Below the pieces are notes generated by a model that was not told where the DNA came from, did no database searches, and worked only from the letters and a program-made list of their open reading frames with translations. 43,797 nucleotides of DNA from JAFARZ01 sp035651595 (GTDB lineage: Bacteria > Actinomycetota > Actinomycetes > Streptosporangiales > Streptosporangiaceae). How positions within the stretch are numbered: position 1 is the stretch's first letter; each line of letters begins with the position of its first letter. Positions 24,011 to 30,974 of the stretch are shown one piece after another. A program made the translations under genes and the position numbers. Where the stretch lies: the NCBI GenBank assembly GCA_035651595.1, contig DASRFJ010000323.1, positions 1 to 43,797 on the forward strand, in the 5' to 3' direction.

Positions 24011-25132
24011 GTGGGCGTGGTCCGGTCGCAGACGCAGCGCAGGTGGGCCGCGGTCGCGCTCGGCGTGGCCGTGCTGTGCGCGCTGCCGGTGCTGGCCAGC
24101 GCGCTTCCGGTGGACGTGCCCAAGCTCACCGCCGGCCAGCTGCGGGCCCGGATCCTCGCGTCGGCGAGCATGTCGTATTCCGGCTACGCGGAGAGCAACG
24201 CGACGTTCGGACTGCCGCCGCTGGCCGGGCTGAACAGCGTGACGTCGCTGCTCGACGGCGTGACGAAGATGCGAGTCTGGCAGGCGGCGCCGCAACGGTG
24301 GCGGGTGGACGTGCTCACCGACGCGGGCGAACGCGACACCTACCAGCTTGGCGCCGCCGGGTACGAATGGAACTCCGGTGCCCAGCTGCTCACCGAGGTG
24401 GTGCCCGCCCCGCGCGGTCTCCCCACGATCCGGCTCCCCCGGGCGGCCGACCTGACGCCGACGTCACTGGCTCAGCGGGTGCTGTCGCTGGTGGGGACCT
24501 CGGCCGCGCGGTTCGGCACGCTGCCGCCGGTGCGCGTCGCCGGCCAAGCCGCCGCGGGGCTGCGGGTCACGCCGACGGATCCGGCATCGACGATCGGGGC
24601 CGTTGACATCTGGGCGCAGCCGTCGACCGGGCTGCCGCTGATGGTCGAGGTGTACGGCCGTGGTGCGCGCACTCCCGCGCTGCAGAGCCAGTTCTTCCAG
24701 GTCGGACCCTGGACCCCGGCCGGCACCGTGCTCACGCCGCCGCCGCGCGTGCCCGGCACCGGGTTCACCACGGCCAGCGCGAGCAACCTCCACAGCGCGC
24801 TGCACAACCTTTCCTTCGAGCTGCTGCCGGTTACCCTGGCCGGCCGGAAGCGGGTGTCCCGCCAGGTCACGAACGTCGGCGTGTACGGCAGCGGCCTGGC
24901 CTTGTTTACCGTGCTCGCCGTCCGCGGCGGGAACTTCATCGCCGACGCGCGGTCCGACGGCGGCACGCCGTACAGCTTCCCCCACGGCACCGGCTACCTG
25001 CTCAGCGCTTCGCTGGTCAATGCCGTGGTGGTCCAGGAGGACGGGTCGGCGGACACGTTCCTCCTCGCCGGGACGGTGAGCGGCAAGCTGCTGTTGCAGG
25101 CGGCGGTCGAGCTCACCAGCAGTCCGCCATGA
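24011..25132 (+). CDS. LolA/RseB-like secreted or anchored protein of the ABC operon
   Basis: 373 residues from GTG. An N-terminal hydrophobic segment (about residues 11-32) is a signal peptide or anchor. The rest looks like a LolA-like fold, with ASMSYSGYAESNATFGLPPL, KMRVWQAAPQRWRVDVLTDAGERDTYQLG, YEWNSGAQLLTEV and VDIWAQPSTGLPLMVEVYGRG. In actinomycetes such proteins are often annotated as RseB/MucB-like or lipoprotein-carrier-like. It sits between the GntR regulator and the ATPase and overlaps the latter by 4 nt (ATGA), so it belongs to the same system. It probably handles a lipid or senses envelope state outside the membrane. Exact function is not known. Confidence 0.78.
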   Translation: MGVVRSQTQRRWAAVALGVAVLCALPVLASALPVDVPKLTAGQLRARILASASMSYSGYAESNATFGLPPLAGLNSVTSLLDGVTKMRVWQAAPQRWRVDVLTDAGERDTYQLGAAGYEWNSGAQLLTEVVPAPRGLPTIRLPRAADLTPTSLAQRVLSLVGTSAARFGTLPPVRVAGQAAAGLRVTPTDPASTIGAVDIWAQPSTGLPLMVEVYGRGARTPALQSQFFQVGPWTPAGTVLTPPPRVPGTGFTTASASNLHSALHNLSFELLPVTLAGRKRVSRQVTNVGVYGSGLALFTVLAVRGGNFIADARSDGGTPYSFPHGTGYLLSASLVNAVVVQEDGSADTFLLAGTVSGKLLLQAAVELTSSPP

Positions 25133-26115
25133 TCACCACGTCGGGCCTGAGCAAGCGGTTCGGCACCGTCCAGGCGGTCCGGTCGGTCGACCTCGACGTG
25201 CGCGAGGGCGACCGCTACGGCCTGCTCGGCCCGAACGGCTCGGGCAAGACCACGCTGGTCCGCATGCTCCTCGGCCTGGTGTACGCGACGAGCGGCTCGA
25301 TCTCGATCATGGGATGTCCGGTGCCGCGGCGCCTGCACGACGTGCTGCCGCGAATAGGCGCGCTGATCGAGGAGCCGGCCGCGTATCCGCACCTGTCCGC
25401 TAAGGCCAACCTGTCGCTGTTCGACGCGGCCGGGCCGCGCGGACCCGACGCCGGGCGGCGGACGCGGAACCAGCGCATCGACGCGGCGCTGGAGCAGGTC
25501 GGCCTCGCCAGCGTCGGCCGTCGCCCGGTCAAGGCGTACTCGCTCGGCATGCGCCAGCGGCTGGGGCTGGCCAGCGCGCTGATCCGCCGTCCCAGCCTGC
25601 TGATCCTGGACGAGCCCGGCAACGGCCTGGACCCGCGCGGCATCTCCGACCTGCGCGAACTCCTGCTCAACCTGAACGCCGAAGGCGTGACGGTGTTCTT
25701 GTCCAGCCACCAGCTCGCCGAAGTCGACCAGCTCTGCACCCGGGTCGGGATCATGGACCACGGCCGCCTGGTGCTGCAAGAAGACCTGGCCACGCTCCGC
25801 GCTCCCACCGGACAGGTTCTCGTCGAAACCCGCGACGCGGAACGAGCGCTCGCTCTGCTCGATGGCACCATCGAACATCGTGACGGCACCACGCTGCTCG
25901 TCCGGTGCGACGACCCGGCGGCGCTCAACGCGCGCCTGGTCGGCGCCGGCGTCCAGGTCTCCGCCCTCACCCCGCACGCCAAGACGCTCGAAGAGGTAGT
26001 CCTGGCCGTCATCGGCACCGGCTCCGACCACGTAGATGCACCCGCGCCCCCTCCCCCGCCTCGGGATCCGCCACCCGCGCCCCCTCCCCCGCCCCCAAAT
26101 CCGGATATTTCGTGA
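25129..26115 (+). CDS. ABC transporter ATP-binding protein (ABC-2 type exporter)
   Basis: 328 residues. Walker A is GLLGPNGSGKTTLVRM, the signature is YSLGMRQRLGLASAL (the degenerate form common in ABC-2/DrrA-type ATPases), Walker B is LLILDEPGNGLDPRG and the H-loop is VFLSSHQLAEVDQ. A C-terminal regulatory segment (about residues 215-300) precedes an unusual Pro-rich tail (APPPPPPR repeated, ending NPDIS) that may be flexible. It is translationally coupled on both sides: 4-nt overlap with the LolA-like gene and 4-nt overlap with the permease. It powers export through the following permease; the cargo is unknown. Confidence 0.94.
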   Translation: MITTSGLSKRFGTVQAVRSVDLDVREGDRYGLLGPNGSGKTTLVRMLLGLVYATSGSISIMGCPVPRRLHDVLPRIGALIEEPAAYPHLSAKANLSLFDAAGPRGPDAGRRTRNQRIDAALEQVGLASVGRRPVKAYSLGMRQRLGLASALIRRPSLLILDEPGNGLDPRGISDLRELLLNLNAEGVTVFLSSHQLAEVDQLCTRVGIMDHGRLVLQEDLATLRAPTGQVLVETRDAERALALLDGTIEHRDGTTLLVRCDDPAALNARLVGAGVQVSALTPHAKTLEEVVLAVIGTGSDHVDAPAPPPPPRDPPPAPPPPPPNPDIS

Positions 26116-27038
26116 TAGGCGTCGAGCTGCGGAAGCTGATCCGGCGGGCGCGGACCTGGGTCAGCATGGCGCTGATCTGCGGGCTGCCGTTCGCGGTCGC
26201 GGTGTTCATCGCGGTCACGCACCTCGCGCCACCGCCCGGCCAGAGCAGCGCGTTCCTGTCCGCGGTGCTCAATCAGGGCTCGTTGTTCCCGGCGGCGGCG
26301 CTCGCCATCGTACTGCCGGTATTCCTGCCGGTGTCGGTCGCGGTGGTGGCCGGCGACTCGATCGCGGGCGAGGCGAACGCCGGCACGCTGCGGTACCTGC
26401 TGGTGCGCCCGGTCGGCCGGACCCGGCTCCTGGTCGCCAAGCTGATCTCCGTGACGACCTACGTCCTGCTCGCCGTGCTGCTGGTCACCGTCACGGCGTA
26501 CGTGACCGGGGTCTTCCTGCTCGGCCCGTCCCGGGCAACCGCGGTGGGCCAGCCACCGCCGGGCACCGGCGGGTCCGGCCTGCCCCCCGGATCGATCGGC
26601 TCGGTCGGCGGCGGCACGTCCGGCGGTGGCGGCGCGGTGCAGACCGGCGGCGGTGCCATCACGTCCTTGTCCGGCACGCCGCTCACCACGCTCCAGCTGC
26701 TCGAACGCATCGCGGGCGCGATGGCGTTCATCACCGTGTCGATGCTCGGCGTCGCGGCGATCGCGCTGTTCCTGTCCACGTTCACCGACTCGGCGCTGGG
26801 TGCGGCGCTGGGCTCGCTTGCCGCCCTGGTCGCCAGCGAGGTGCTGGTCACGCTGAACGCCGCCACCGTCATCCAGCCGTACCTGCCGACCAGGTACTGG
26901 CTCGCCTGGGTGGACTTCTTCCGCGATCCCATCTTCTGGCGGAACATCCAGCGCGGTTTCGCCATCCAGGCGGTCTACGTGGCGGTGTTCCTTGCCGCCG
27001 CCTGGGCCAACTTCGCCACCAAAGACATCACGGCGTGA
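26112..27038 (+). CDS. ABC-2 type transporter permease
   Basis: 308 residues from a GTG that overlaps the ATPase stop (GTGA). It has six likely membrane segments: about residues 17-38, 60-82, 112-140 (LISVTTYVLLAVLLVTVTAYVTGVFLL), 200-222, 228-250 and 285-303. ELRKLIRRARTWVSM at the start and GEANAGTLRYLLVRPVGRTRLLVAKL in the cytoplasmic loop are typical of ABC-2 permeases. A long Gly-rich extracytoplasmic loop (about residues 140-190, GGSGLPPGSIGSVGGGTSGGGG) is unusual. It is the last gene of the GntR-regulated operon. A copy of the G/C-run repeat lies 9 nt after its stop. Confidence 0.92.
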   Translation: MIGVELRKLIRRARTWVSMALICGLPFAVAVFIAVTHLAPPPGQSSAFLSAVLNQGSLFPAAALAIVLPVFLPVSVAVVAGDSIAGEANAGTLRYLLVRPVGRTRLLVAKLISVTTYVLLAVLLVTVTAYVTGVFLLGPSRATAVGQPPPGTGGSGLPPGSIGSVGGGTSGGGGAVQTGGGAITSLSGTPLTTLQLLERIAGAMAFITVSMLGVAAIALFLSTFTDSALGAALGSLAALVASEVLVTLNAATVIQPYLPTRYWLAWVDFFRDPIFWRNIQRGFAIQAVYVAVFLAAAWANFATKDITA

Positions 27039-27046
27039 CGGTGTCA

Positions 27047-27077
27047 CCAGGGGGGTCCGGGGGACGGCTCCCCCCGG
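27047..27077. repeat. short G/C-run repeat, copy D
   Basis: GGGGGGTCCGGGGG followed by ACGGC and TCCCCCC, related in inverted orientation to copy C at 6733-6756. It occupies the few bases between the convergent permease and the lipase-like gene, and may have removed the stop codon of the latter. Confidence 0.45.
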
Positions 27078-27872
27078 TAAGCAAGCTGCGGAAGACGGCG
27101 CGTCAAGGTGCGCGCTGGCGAGCGCGCGCAGGACGATGCCGATGACCAGCGAGTTGCTCGGGAGCTGGTCGTGCTGGATGCTGACGCCGGGACAGACGGA
27201 CTGGAGCGCGACGTTGATCGCGCCGGGCAGCCGCGCCGAATCGGGCGGCTGGACCACCTGATCGTCGGTGGTCCACAAGGAGAGCCACGGCGGGCGTGCC
27301 GCCGGACTGGCCGCCAGCCGCGTCAGCAGGGCACTGCCGGGTACGAGCTGCTCGCAGGCCTGCGGGCAGGCGCTCGGCACGAACGCTTCGCCGAGCGAGG
27401 CCAGGCTGGTGCCGTGCAGCGGGGAGCCCAGCGTGATGACGTCGCGCGCTTTGGCCGCACCGTCGTAGTCGACGTCCCACAGCCAGGCCACCACGCCGCC
27501 GGCCGAGTAACCGATGACAGTGACCGGACCGGACCCGCCGCTCAGGGCCTGGTTGACGTAGCCGTTGAGCACGTTCGCCTGGTCCTGAAGGTCTCCCGTC
27601 CCGTTCCCGGCAAGGTGGACCACGACCGCGGTCCGGCCGGTCGCCCTGATCTTCGCCGCGAGCACGTCCAGCGAACCGGTGTTCCCGCCGTACCCAGGGA
27701 CCAGCAGCACGTCACCGGGCTTGTCCGCCGCCGCGGGAAGCGGCCCCGTCCCCCCGCCCGCCGCCGCGCTCACCCCGCCGGCAACCGCGCCCGCCAGCAC
27801 CACGAGCACCACCGCGGCCAGCAACGTCCGGCGACGTCGGCTGAGCCCGCTCCACCAGGCGATCACATGCAT
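27048..27872 (-). CDS. secreted lipase-like alpha/beta-hydrolase (3' end undefined)
   Basis: Start ATG at 27872. A membrane segment or signal (about residues 14-37, TLLAAVVLVVLAGAVAGGVSAAA) precedes an extracellular alpha/beta-hydrolase of about 230 residues: DVLLVPGYGGNTGSLDVLAAKI, the nucleophile elbow VIGYSAGGVVAWLWD, VITLGSPLHGTSLAS, an Asp in TTDDQVVQPPDSA and a His in SIQHDQLPSN. These give a complete Ser-Asp-His set like that of bacterial lipases (class 2/PGAP1-like). The frame has no stop after the domain and stays open to 25215, antisense to the permease and ATPase. The end given here is the limit of convincing homology, not a stop codon. Co-transcription with any neighbour is not apparent. 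Confidence 0.75.
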
Positions 27873-27969
27873 TGCCGCCAGCCTATCCGCCCCGCGCGGA
27901 ACGCCGGGGGTATGCGGTCTGGTTTGCTCTGCTATGCGGGGATACGTTCCGTCGGTCGCGTGGCTCGTT

Positions 27970-28027
27970 TTCATGATCACGAAGGGTTTTACGTGCTAGA
28001 GGACGTAAAACCCTTCGTGATCATGAA
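27970..28027. repeat. perfect 24-25-bp inverted repeat (strong hairpin)
   Basis: Arms 27971-27994 and 28003-28026 are exact reverse complements around the loop GCTAGAGG; one more A-T pair (27970/28027) extends the stem. It contains AAAACCC runs and TGATCA. It lies in a 425-nt spacer at the left edge of the lower-GC Shedu segment. It may be a bidirectional terminator or an end of a mobile insertion. Confidence 0.9.
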
Positions 28028-28031
28028 GTAT

Positions 28032-28048
28032 ATACCCAGGTGGGGTAT
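28032..28048. promoter_or_regulatory. palindrome ATACCC-AGGTG-GGGTAT, possible operator for the Shedu gene
   Basis: A 6+6 bp perfect palindrome with a 5-nt centre, 250 nt upstream of the Shedu start. It lies in an A/T-rich stretch (to about 28085) that could hold the promoter. It resembles C-run/G-run operators of CsoR-type metal regulators, but no such gene is nearby. Confidence 0.3.
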
Positions 28049-28297
28049 CGGGAACGTTTATTAGTTCGATATTTTACCGTCCACCCGGCTGAGGAGCGCC
28101 CCGGGGCGGCGCGGCCTGCTATCGCAAAGCGATAGTCAGGCGCATTTTCGGGCTGATAAACTTTCGGGAACAGCCCATTCTTTCAGAAGCTGGAGATTAC
28201 TCTCGCATGTCTCATAAGTCCCATTTAGGTCCTCTTTGTCCTCCTGGAACATCTGAAGCAGCAGGCCGCCTCGCCTCCGGGCAAAGGAAAGATCCGC

Positions 28298-29356
28298 ATG
28301 GACAGGCGAGATGATCAATCCGGGCCTAGGCCACAGAGGTTTGGCTGGTTCGGCCCAGGGAGCAAGATCGTCAAGAGGGGCCGCGACGCGGCGACGGTCG
28401 TGCATCTTGCTTACTATGGTGACCGCGTAGCAAAGATAGCTAGTAGGCTGGTTTTTGCTTTCGGGACTGTGGTCCGCCGACCGGACGGCCAGTATAATCT
28501 CGACGATCCCATTTGGACCATGGTGCTCCGGAATAAGGACGCCGCGAGCCTGCTTGCCTTCTTGCGCGAAGGCGCCGTAGCGGCTACCCAAACCGTAGAC
28601 AGCACCCCGGACGCAGACCCGGATAGTTCGACCGCGACCCTGCCCACGCTCATCGATAGCGCCGGCATAGACACGAACAGCCTTGTAGACGCGCTTACGC
28701 AGCGCAAAGATCTCGATGCTTTGGTGGCTGGGCTGGCCACGACGGAAGAAGGGCTGTCGGCCGCCCAGGGCGCTGTTATCAGCCAGCGCCGGGATCTGGT
28801 TCGCCGACTTCGCCTGATGGCCGAAGACCCGGCGACGACGGAAAGCCATCTCCAGCAGGTTCTGGGCGACGCTTACTGGCTGTTCGGCGGACGGTATGTC
28901 GGAATCGCCGCCAAGCGCAACCTTGTCCCGCTCGACCAGCACGATATCCCTTTGATCGGCGCTGACGGGACGGTGCATATTGTCGAACTCAAGGGGCCCA
29001 ATATTCCGAACCTCGTACGCAAGCACCGCAATCACTGGATTGTCGGATCCGATGTACACGAGGCGACGTCGCAAGCAATGAATTATCTGCGCAATCTCGA
29101 TGAAACTGGTTCTACGCTCAACACGGTCTACCGTAATGACCTGGGCGTTGACTACGATATGCGTCGGTTGTTCGCTACGGTCGTCATTGGACATCCCGCT
29201 CACGTGGACCACGCGGACGAGCACATCATCGAGCAGACGATCCGGTCGTACAATGCGCACCTCTCGCGGGTGGAGGTCATCACCTATGCCACGCTGCTAG
29301 ACACCGCCGAGCGAACATTGAAGTTCGAGGATGCGGCACGTTTTTCTCGCGGATGA
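28298..29356 (+). CDS. sduA: Shedu-type anti-phage nuclease (DUF4263)
   Basis: 352 residues, cytoplasmic; the start is supported by AAAGGAAAG about 7 nt upstream. The C-terminal half carries the DUF4263 PD-(D/E)xK nuclease pattern. It opens with TESHLQQVLGDAYWLFGGRYVG, then Asp216 in HDIPLIG followed 14 residues later by Glu230 and Lys232 in HIVELKGPN. Q-x3-Y follows in EATSQAMNYLRNL. The N-terminal ~170 residues differ between Shedu members and may sense the invader. Shedu is a known single-gene defence system that cleaves nucleic acid during phage infection. Base composition is clearly lower in GC than the neighbours, with A/T-ending codons, which suggests recent acquisition. Its 3' end overlaps the convergent GT87 gene by 77 nt. 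Confidence 0.85.
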   Translation: MDRRDDQSGPRPQRFGWFGPGSKIVKRGRDAATVVHLAYYGDRVAKIASRLVFAFGTVVRRPDGQYNLDDPIWTMVLRNKDAASLLAFLREGAVAATQTVDSTPDADPDSSTATLPTLIDSAGIDTNSLVDALTQRKDLDALVAGLATTEEGLSAAQGAVISQRRDLVRRLRLMAEDPATTESHLQQVLGDAYWLFGGRYVGIAAKRNLVPLDQHDIPLIGADGTVHIVELKGPNIPNLVRKHRNHWIVGSDVHEATSQAMNYLRNLDETGSTLNTVYRNDLGVDYDMRRLFATVVIGHPAHVDHADEHIIEQTIRSYNAHLSRVEVITYATLLDTAERTLKFEDAARFSRG

Positions 29357-30548
29357 AATGCCCAGACCGGTGGGGTGCGGACACGAGCGGGCGGGCGGCG
29401 AGCGCCAGGGTGGCGAGCGCGATCAGCACGTAGCCGTTGCCGAGCAGGAAATGCAGCGGGCTGGCGGACGAGGGCGTGTGGCGAACGATGCCGGTCCAGC
29501 CAACCGCGGCGACGGCGGCCAGGACCGCCAGCCGGGCTAGCGCTGCCGGGCGGCGGGGCGCGCCGTTGTGCCATGCCGTCACCGCGGCGAGCAGCAGGGC
29601 GGGTATCGCGATGACCCAGTGATGGCTCCAGGAAACCGGGCTGATCAGCAGTCCGGTTATCGCGCTCAGCGAGAAACCGGCCGCCTCGTTCCCGGCCCGC
29701 CCGGCGCGGGCTGCGAGCGCGAGCCCGGCCAGGCCGACCAGGACGACGACGGCCAGCCAGGGCGCGGGAACATTCGTGGTATGCCGCACGCGGGCGAGCA
29801 TGCCCAGCAGGCTCTGGTTGATCGTCAGTGCCTGATGCGGACCGGTGCTGACGCGACCGGCATCGAGGAACGCCCCGGTCCAGTACCAGGCGGCACTCGA
29901 TGGCACTATCGCGAATGCGGCGCCGATCGTGGCGGCGAACGTCCCGGCCGCGACGGCGGCGGCGCGATAGCGGCGGGTGAGCAGCAGGTAGATGACGAAG
30001 ATGGCCGGGGTGAGTTTGATCCCGGCGGCCAGCCCGAGCGCCGCTCCCTTCAGCCGGGCACCGTCCGGGCGGCTGAGGTCCCAGGTGATCAGCAGCGCTA
30101 GGAGGATGTTGACCTGGCCGTAGGCAAGGGTGGTGCGTACCGGCTCAAGCCAGAGCGCGGCGACCGCGCCGACGAGGGCCAGCCTGGCCGCCGTGCCCCG
30201 GGCCAGCCAGGACGAGACCGGCGGCAGCCGGAGTGCGAAGTACAGCACCGCGGGCAGCGCGATCGCGCTCGCCGCCGTCATCAGCGTCGCCGCGGCCGTC
30301 CATGGCAGCACCGCGAATACAGTGAAGACGAGTGCGGCGGCCGGCGGGTAGGTGAACGGCAGGTACCCGGCGTAGTTCACCTGGCTGAGCGGCGTGCCGC
30401 TCAGTACGTCTTGTCCACCAGCCCGGTAGACATGAAGGTCGCAGAACCGGCCCGCGCTGCGGGCAGCCAGCACGCAGCAGAAAACGGCAACAGCGAGATA
30501 ACTGGCGGCCGCGCCGACGCTCCGCCATCGTGCCCCCGAAGGCTTCAC
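29280..30548 (-). CDS. GT87/DUF2029 polyprenyl-phosphate-dependent mannosyltransferase-like membrane protein
   Basis: 422 residues from a GTG start, with about ten hydrophobic segments. The N-terminal loop has FCDLHVYRAGGQDVLSGTPLSQVNYAGYLPFTYPPAAAL, whose Asp and TYPP patterns are typical of GT87. GQVNILLALLITWDLSRPD and KLTPAIFVIYLLLTRRYRAA are further family landmarks. Actinobacterial members such as PimE transfer mannose from polyprenyl-phosphomannose onto lipid glycans outside the membrane. The acceptor here is unknown. The last ~25 residues are encoded antisense to the Shedu gene end and do not look native, so the original 3' end may have been replaced when Shedu inserted. Confidence 0.85.
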   Translation of the reverse strand: MKPSGARWRSVGAAASYLAVAVFCCVLAARSAGRFCDLHVYRAGGQDVLSGTPLSQVNYAGYLPFTYPPAAALVFTVFAVLPWTAAATLMTAASAIALPAVLYFALRLPPVSSWLARGTAARLALVGAVAALWLEPVRTTLAYGQVNILLALLITWDLSRPDGARLKGAALGLAAGIKLTPAIFVIYLLLTRRYRAAAVAAGTFAATIGAAFAIVPSSAAWYWTGAFLDAGRVSTGPHQALTINQSLLGMLARVRHTTNVPAPWLAVVVLVGLAGLALAARAGRAGNEAAGFSLSAITGLLISPVSWSHHWVIAIPALLLAAVTAWHNGAPRRPAALARLAVLAAVAAVGWTGIVRHTPSSASPLHFLLGNGYVLIALATLALAARPLVSAPHRSGHFIREKNVPHPRTSMFARRCLAAWHR

Positions 30549-30566
30549 TCAGAGAGCATATAAGCG

Positions 30567-30900
30567 ATGAGGCCGCTTCCAGAAATGCCGGCGTGGCCGG
30601 CGATGCCGGTCGCCGGCGGCCCCGTGGTGCTGCGGGCATTCTCCGATGCCGATGTGCCGATGGTGATGGAATGGGCGACCGACCCGTACGTGCCGACGAT
30701 CGGCTCCCTGCCGGCGAACGCGGACCGCCAGGACGCACTGGACTGGATCGAGCGGCAACGCGGCCGGCTGGCCGAAGGGCTGGCTACTCCGTGGCGCCGA
30801 GCGCCCGCCGTCGCGGCATCGCCCGCGCCGCGCTTGTCGCGGTGACGACGTTCGCGTGGACGATCCCCGAGCTGCACCCGGGACATGCTGCTGTACGCAA
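30567..30900 (+). pseudogene. GNAT acetyltransferase pseudogene
   Basis: The first part (GGPVVLRAFSDADVPMVMEWATDPYVPTIGSLP ... DALDWIERQRGRLAEGL) is the N-terminal part of a RimJ/RimL-type GNAT acetyltransferase. After an internal deletion, the acetyl-CoA-binding motif GYSVAPSARRRGIARAALVAVTTFAWTIPELH continues in another frame. The usual C-terminus is missing after about 30890. The gene is broken by deletion plus frameshift. A short A/T-rich stretch then leads to the GH35 gene. Confidence 0.7.
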
Positions 30901-30974
30901 GCATTCGCAGCGAGCCCGATACCTGACTTTTCCACTCATAGACAAACATATCCGCGCATGTTAGATGTGTTGCC

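Noticed and set aside
28136..29260. 374-codon frame antisense to the Shedu gene, ending in a protein-like stretch (LLLQMFQEDKEDLNG)
   Set aside because: Most of it is complementary to a gene with clear nuclease motifs, and no ribosome-binding site or family pattern was found. Only its last ~45 codons lie outside Shedu.
28064..29356. Shedu segment considered as part of a prophage or a restriction-modification system
   Set aside because: No integrase, methyltransferase, helicase or phage structural gene lies nearby; a single defence gene explains the data.
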